A DNA stretch of 64,000 nucleotides from Trichomonas vaginalis G3 (Eukaryota > Parabasalia > Trichomonadida > Trichomonadidae). The position numbers were made by a program, and so were the translations under genes. A model generated the notes under the pieces. It saw only the letters and a list, made by a program, of their open reading frames with translations. It was not told where the DNA came from and ran no database searches. Position 1 is the stretch's first letter; each line of letters begins with the position of its first letter. Location of the stretch: positions 5,179,797 through 5,243,796 of the forward strand of contig NC_067204.1 of assembly GCF_026262505.1 (NCBI RefSeq), given 5' to 3'. Of the stretch, positions 61,152 through 64,000 are shown in pieces.

Positions 61152-64000
61152 ATGTCAAATGAAGCAACTCTCTCCGCAATAAAAAAATTCACAAGCAAAT
61201 ATGAAGAAATATTGTTTTATACAGATGGAGAAATCTTCACAACTAAGGAAAAATACGTTCCTTGCACTGCTGTTGTTTCGACATCAATTATTTACGTATT
61301 TAAGTACCATTTTGGCGGAAAAATGAATTTAAAGCAGAGAGTTTCCATTCATGATCTTAAAGAAATCAGGTATTTAACAAGTTTAGCTCGTTTATTTGTT
61401 ACTGAAGACACCTCTTTCAATATTCAACTTGAAAAGATCCAGGAGTTCGAAACAAGTATCATGGTTGCCATGAACAAGTTTAATTACTCTTCAAATTGCC
61501 CATTAATAATTCAATTCACAGGATATCCCGATGAACCACCGAAAGCACCTCAATTACAACAGCGCCCAGAGAACTTAATACTTTCCCGTTATCATACATT
61601 AATAACAAGGTTCACAGGACAGTCACATTTAGCTTTAAAGAATACTTACTTATTCTTTGAGTCAACATACCGCACATCGATCACTTTTGACGATAAAATT
61701 AGTGATCCCGAGTATACAGAGTACATTTCGGTACCAATTGCTCATGAATCTTTATTACGCTATTTAAACTTCAATAACTTCGCAACAAATGGCATAAACT
61801 TCATTCTTCGTGATATTATATACGGTACGAAGTCAATTACAACGATTACTTTGAGAAATTACGCATCAAAATTAAATCCAACGGTAATTGAATTCTCTAA
61901 GTCATCAAATCCATCAATTATAGCATGGACATTCGAGAATTGCTTCGAAAACGCTAACGATTTCCTCGAATTCTTTGAATCTTTTTCTCAATATCAAGGA
62001 ACTATCCAATGCCTTACAATTCGTAATGTATCCCTTACTACTGGCGTTATCAGAGCATTTGGCAACTTATTGAAGTCATCACGATGCTTTGTAGACATGG
62101 AATCCTTGATTTTAGATAACATTTCATGTGGAGCATCGAATGGTTTAGAAATATTCAATACAATCGACCAAGCGGCCAAGTTTCTCACAAAACTTACGAA
62201 TTTTTCATGTTCTGGGTGGGAATCTACGATAGTTCAGCCCAGAATCACTTTAGGATCGCCTTACGAGATCACTGCATGCCAAGGATTGCGTCACATCGCA
62301 TTAACTCATTCTTCATTTGCAGAAAGTGAAGGATTTTTGCAATTTCCTCCAAATCTTTGCGAAATCGACGTAAGTTACTGCGTTTTCTCATCGGCATCAC
62401 TAATAGCGTTCATAAGATCAATTAAAGAGTTCGGAAAGAACTTAACTGTCAATTTAACTGCGATTCAAATGAAAACTACAGAATGGCAAGCTTTTTATCG
62501 CGATTGCTCAACATTGATAGGCATAAACAACATCATAGAACTTAATTACAGCAGTAACCAGTTTCCTCAGGACTTTGAGAAGGTTTTTTGCCAAATTTTT
62601 GTAACTCCAACACTTAAATTCATAAATTTATCAGACATTTTCACTCCAGAGAGCATATCTAAGCTATTCTACATCATTGATCAGCTCGCACAGATCGATT
62701 TGTACGGAATTACGATTGATGGAACTGATCAACACAGATTAGGAGATTCTTTAGTAGATTTAGTTCTCAATCTGCGTAAAATAAAGAGCTTAGAGTTCCT
62801 TGCTATCTCAAACCACTTAGTTTCCGACCAAGCAACAGTAAATCTTTATAAACATCTCCCTGCCCTCAAAATGATCCACGAATTGACGGTAGATGGTACA
62901 GAAAATCTCGGAAGAGTCAATTTCTTTGGTTTCTACAAGAGAATTTGGATGCCGAAGAATATTTTGTCAATTGGATTTCCAATTATCGACTACAAGCGTT
63001 TGTTTTCGAAGAAAGAGGCTATCGTTCAAGAGTTTGGATCAGAGAGGTGCCAAGCATGGTGGGAAGTCATGTTTTCGAAGCAAAATGTCTCAAATTCTTT
63101 CATAAGATCCGAATTTTACAGAAGGAACTTGAAATTTGTCGAATTCGCAAAGTTCCTTGTTTCATTCCCTATTCCACTCCGCTTCCCAAGAGCCGACAAC
63201 CACTTCTTCCACTTCAATTGGCCTGAATCCGCCATGAATCAAAAGTCACTTTTTGACGAAGAATTTCTTGAAACAGACTCTTTCGTTACACGTCAAATTG
63301 CATCGATGACGACTGTTTTCCAGCCTCCGAAATTCGAAGGACCGTCGGAAATCACGATTCCTCTGATTTTGAGAAGATATTTCGGAACAGAGCAATTCAA
63401 TGTAAAGAGAAACATCGTGGAGATCAAAGAAGACCACTCCGAACTAATCAGAGAGGACTTTATCAAGTCTCATTACGATATGATCAACGTAAACATGGCT
63501 TCTCTTCTAATTGACGTCGACAGGATCTGTGACATGCTCGAACAACTTGCAGAAGAGGAAACAGACCTCACATGTAAGGTAGAAGATGAAAAACCGCCGG
63601 AAATCATCAATCAAGCTGAATTAAATTTCTTCAGGAACGAACTTAGAGCTCTACAGAAGGACACAATGTACGATGATTCGCTTCAAACTCGTACAAGACG
63701 TGGAACTTTCGTTATTTCTCATAATCAAATGGAAACTCAGAGTAAAAAGATGGTTTCCATCAAGAATGTCACTAGACGAGAGATGAAGAAGTCTATGTCA
63801 ATTGCTTTGAATGAAGATTACGTCGCTTTGCTGAATCAAATTCAAAAAGATGGCGTAATCGTGAAAGATTTGGAACAAATGACATTGGCAAGACTCAGAA
63901 ACATTGCTTACTACGATAACAAGATAGACAAGCAACAAGATGAGTCCCTAACGATGCCAAGACCTTATCCTGTTTCAGATTTCACTCTTGATGAGTCAAT
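61152..64000 (+). CDS. CARMIL-like leucine-rich repeat protein (3' end outside window)
   Basis: Open from ATG 61,152 (MSNEATLSAIKKFTSKYEEI) to the window edge, at least 949 codons. The first ~110 residues resemble the CARMIL PH-like domain (EEILFYTDGEIFTTKEKYVP then a beta-rich stretch). Degenerate leucine-rich repeats follow (for example 'LLRYLNFNNFATNGINFIL', 'MESLILDNISCGASNG', 'LKFINLSDIFTPESISKLF') to about residue 640, then a helical C-terminal part. CARMIL proteins regulate actin filament capping at membranes; large families of this layout exist in trichomonads. No introns or frameshifts, in contrast to the genes at 21-28 kb. Confidence 0.75.
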   Translation, partial: MSNEATLSAIKKFTSKYEEILFYTDGEIFTTKEKYVPCTAVVSTSIIYVFKYHFGGKMNLKQRVSIHDLKEIRYLTSLARLFVTEDTSFNIQLEKIQEFETSIMVAMNKFNYSSNCPLIIQFTGYPDEPPKAPQLQQRPENLILSRYHTLITRFTGQSHLALKNTYLFFESTYRTSITFDDKISDPEYTEYISVPIAHESLLRYLNFNNFATNGINFILRDIIYGTKSITTITLRNYASKLNPTVIEFSKSSNPSIIAWTFENCFENANDFLEFFESFSQYQGTIQCLTIRNVSLTTGVIRAFGNLLKSSRCFVDMESLILDNISCGASNGLEIFNTIDQAAKFLTKLTNFSCSGWESTIVQPRITLGSPYEITACQGLRHIALTHSSFAESEGFLQFPPNLCEIDVSYCVFSSASLIAFIRSIKEFGKNLTVNLTAIQMKTTEWQAFYRDCSTLIGINNIIELNYSSNQFPQDFEKVFCQIFVTPTLKFINLSDIFTPESISKLFYIIDQLAQIDLYGITIDGTDQHRLGDSLVDLVLNLRKIKSLEFLAISNHLVSDQATVNLYKHLPALKMIHELTVDGTENLGRVNFFGFYKRIWMPKNILSIGFPIIDYKRLFSKKEAIVQEFGSERCQAWWEVMFSKQNVSNSFIRSEFYRRNLKFVEFAKFLVSFPIPLRFPRADNHFFHFNWPESAMNQKSLFDEEFLETDSFVTRQIASMTTVFQPPKFEGPSEITIPLILRRYFGTEQFNVKRNIVEIKEDHSELIREDFIKSHYDMINVNMASLLIDVDRICDMLEQLAEEETDLTCKVEDEKPPEIINQAELNFFRNELRALQKDTMYDDSLQTRTRRGTFVISHNQMETQSKKMVSIKNVTRREMKKSMSIALNEDYVALLNQIQKDGVIVKDLEQMTLARLRNIAYYDNKIDKQQDESLTMPRPYPVSDFTLDES

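Overview
The window looks like nuclear DNA of a parabasalid protist (Trichomonas/Tritrichomonas type). It is AT-rich, cellular genes are intronless where intact, and the host genes are typical of that group: a DUF3447-style ankyrin-repeat protein, a large CARMIL-like leucine-rich repeat protein, an IQ-motif protein and a PP2A B56 regulatory subunit. About two thirds of the window is Maverick/Polinton-type virus-derived DNA. The species is inferred only from gene content.

Layout. (1) 1-20,535 is Maverick element 1, cut by the left window edge. It carries KilA-N and T5orf172 genes, a capsid-like protein, an HNH nuclease, a retrovirus-like integrase, a phage-type fibre/collar protein, then strongly frameshifted packaging ATPase, SF3 helicase and capsid-region genes, and a long coiled-coil virion-type protein. 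It ends in hairpins and a T36 tract. (2) 20,536-29,265 is host DNA with a broken ankyrin gene, a broken PP2A-B56 gene, a MITE-like element and a ~770-bp non-autonomous transposon with a perfect three-way inverted repeat. (3) After a 25-N gap, 29,291-46,854 is Maverick element 2, the near-twin of element 1 in a different arrangement. It keeps intact integrase, fibre, KilA-N, Dam-type methylase and several small virion-type genes. (4) 47,708-50,461 is a decayed fragment of a third, divergent element with its own packaging ATPase and capsid-like gene, interrupted by a 35-bp satellite (50,439-51,428). (5) 51,430-64,000 is host: a gene-poor stretch, a remarkable array of 15 tandem RNA-like hairpins (54,014-55,010), an intact 1,554-aa IQ-motif gene, and the start of the CARMIL-like gene.

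How the element genes fit together. The integrase would insert the element. The SF3 helicase would support replication; no protein-primed DNA polymerase B is visible here. The A32-type ATPase and capsid-like proteins would package it, small amphipathic proteins may breach membranes, and the fibre/collar protein would bind a surface. KilA-N, T5orf172, HNH and Dam genes are typical accessory DNA-binding or modification cargo.

Main observations for follow-up are: the 15-hairpin array with almost transition-only arm differences; palindromes placed at the same loop of two KilA-N paralogues, with arms that co-vary and copies of the surrounding gene segment scattered in the intergenic repeats; intergenic modules whose repeated 'word' changes in all copies at once; domain swapping in the fibre gene; and a mosaic breakpoint that fuses ATPase to fibre in element 1. 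Many frameshifts between 9.9 and 29 kb could be real decay or long-read indel errors; the sequence alone does not decide.
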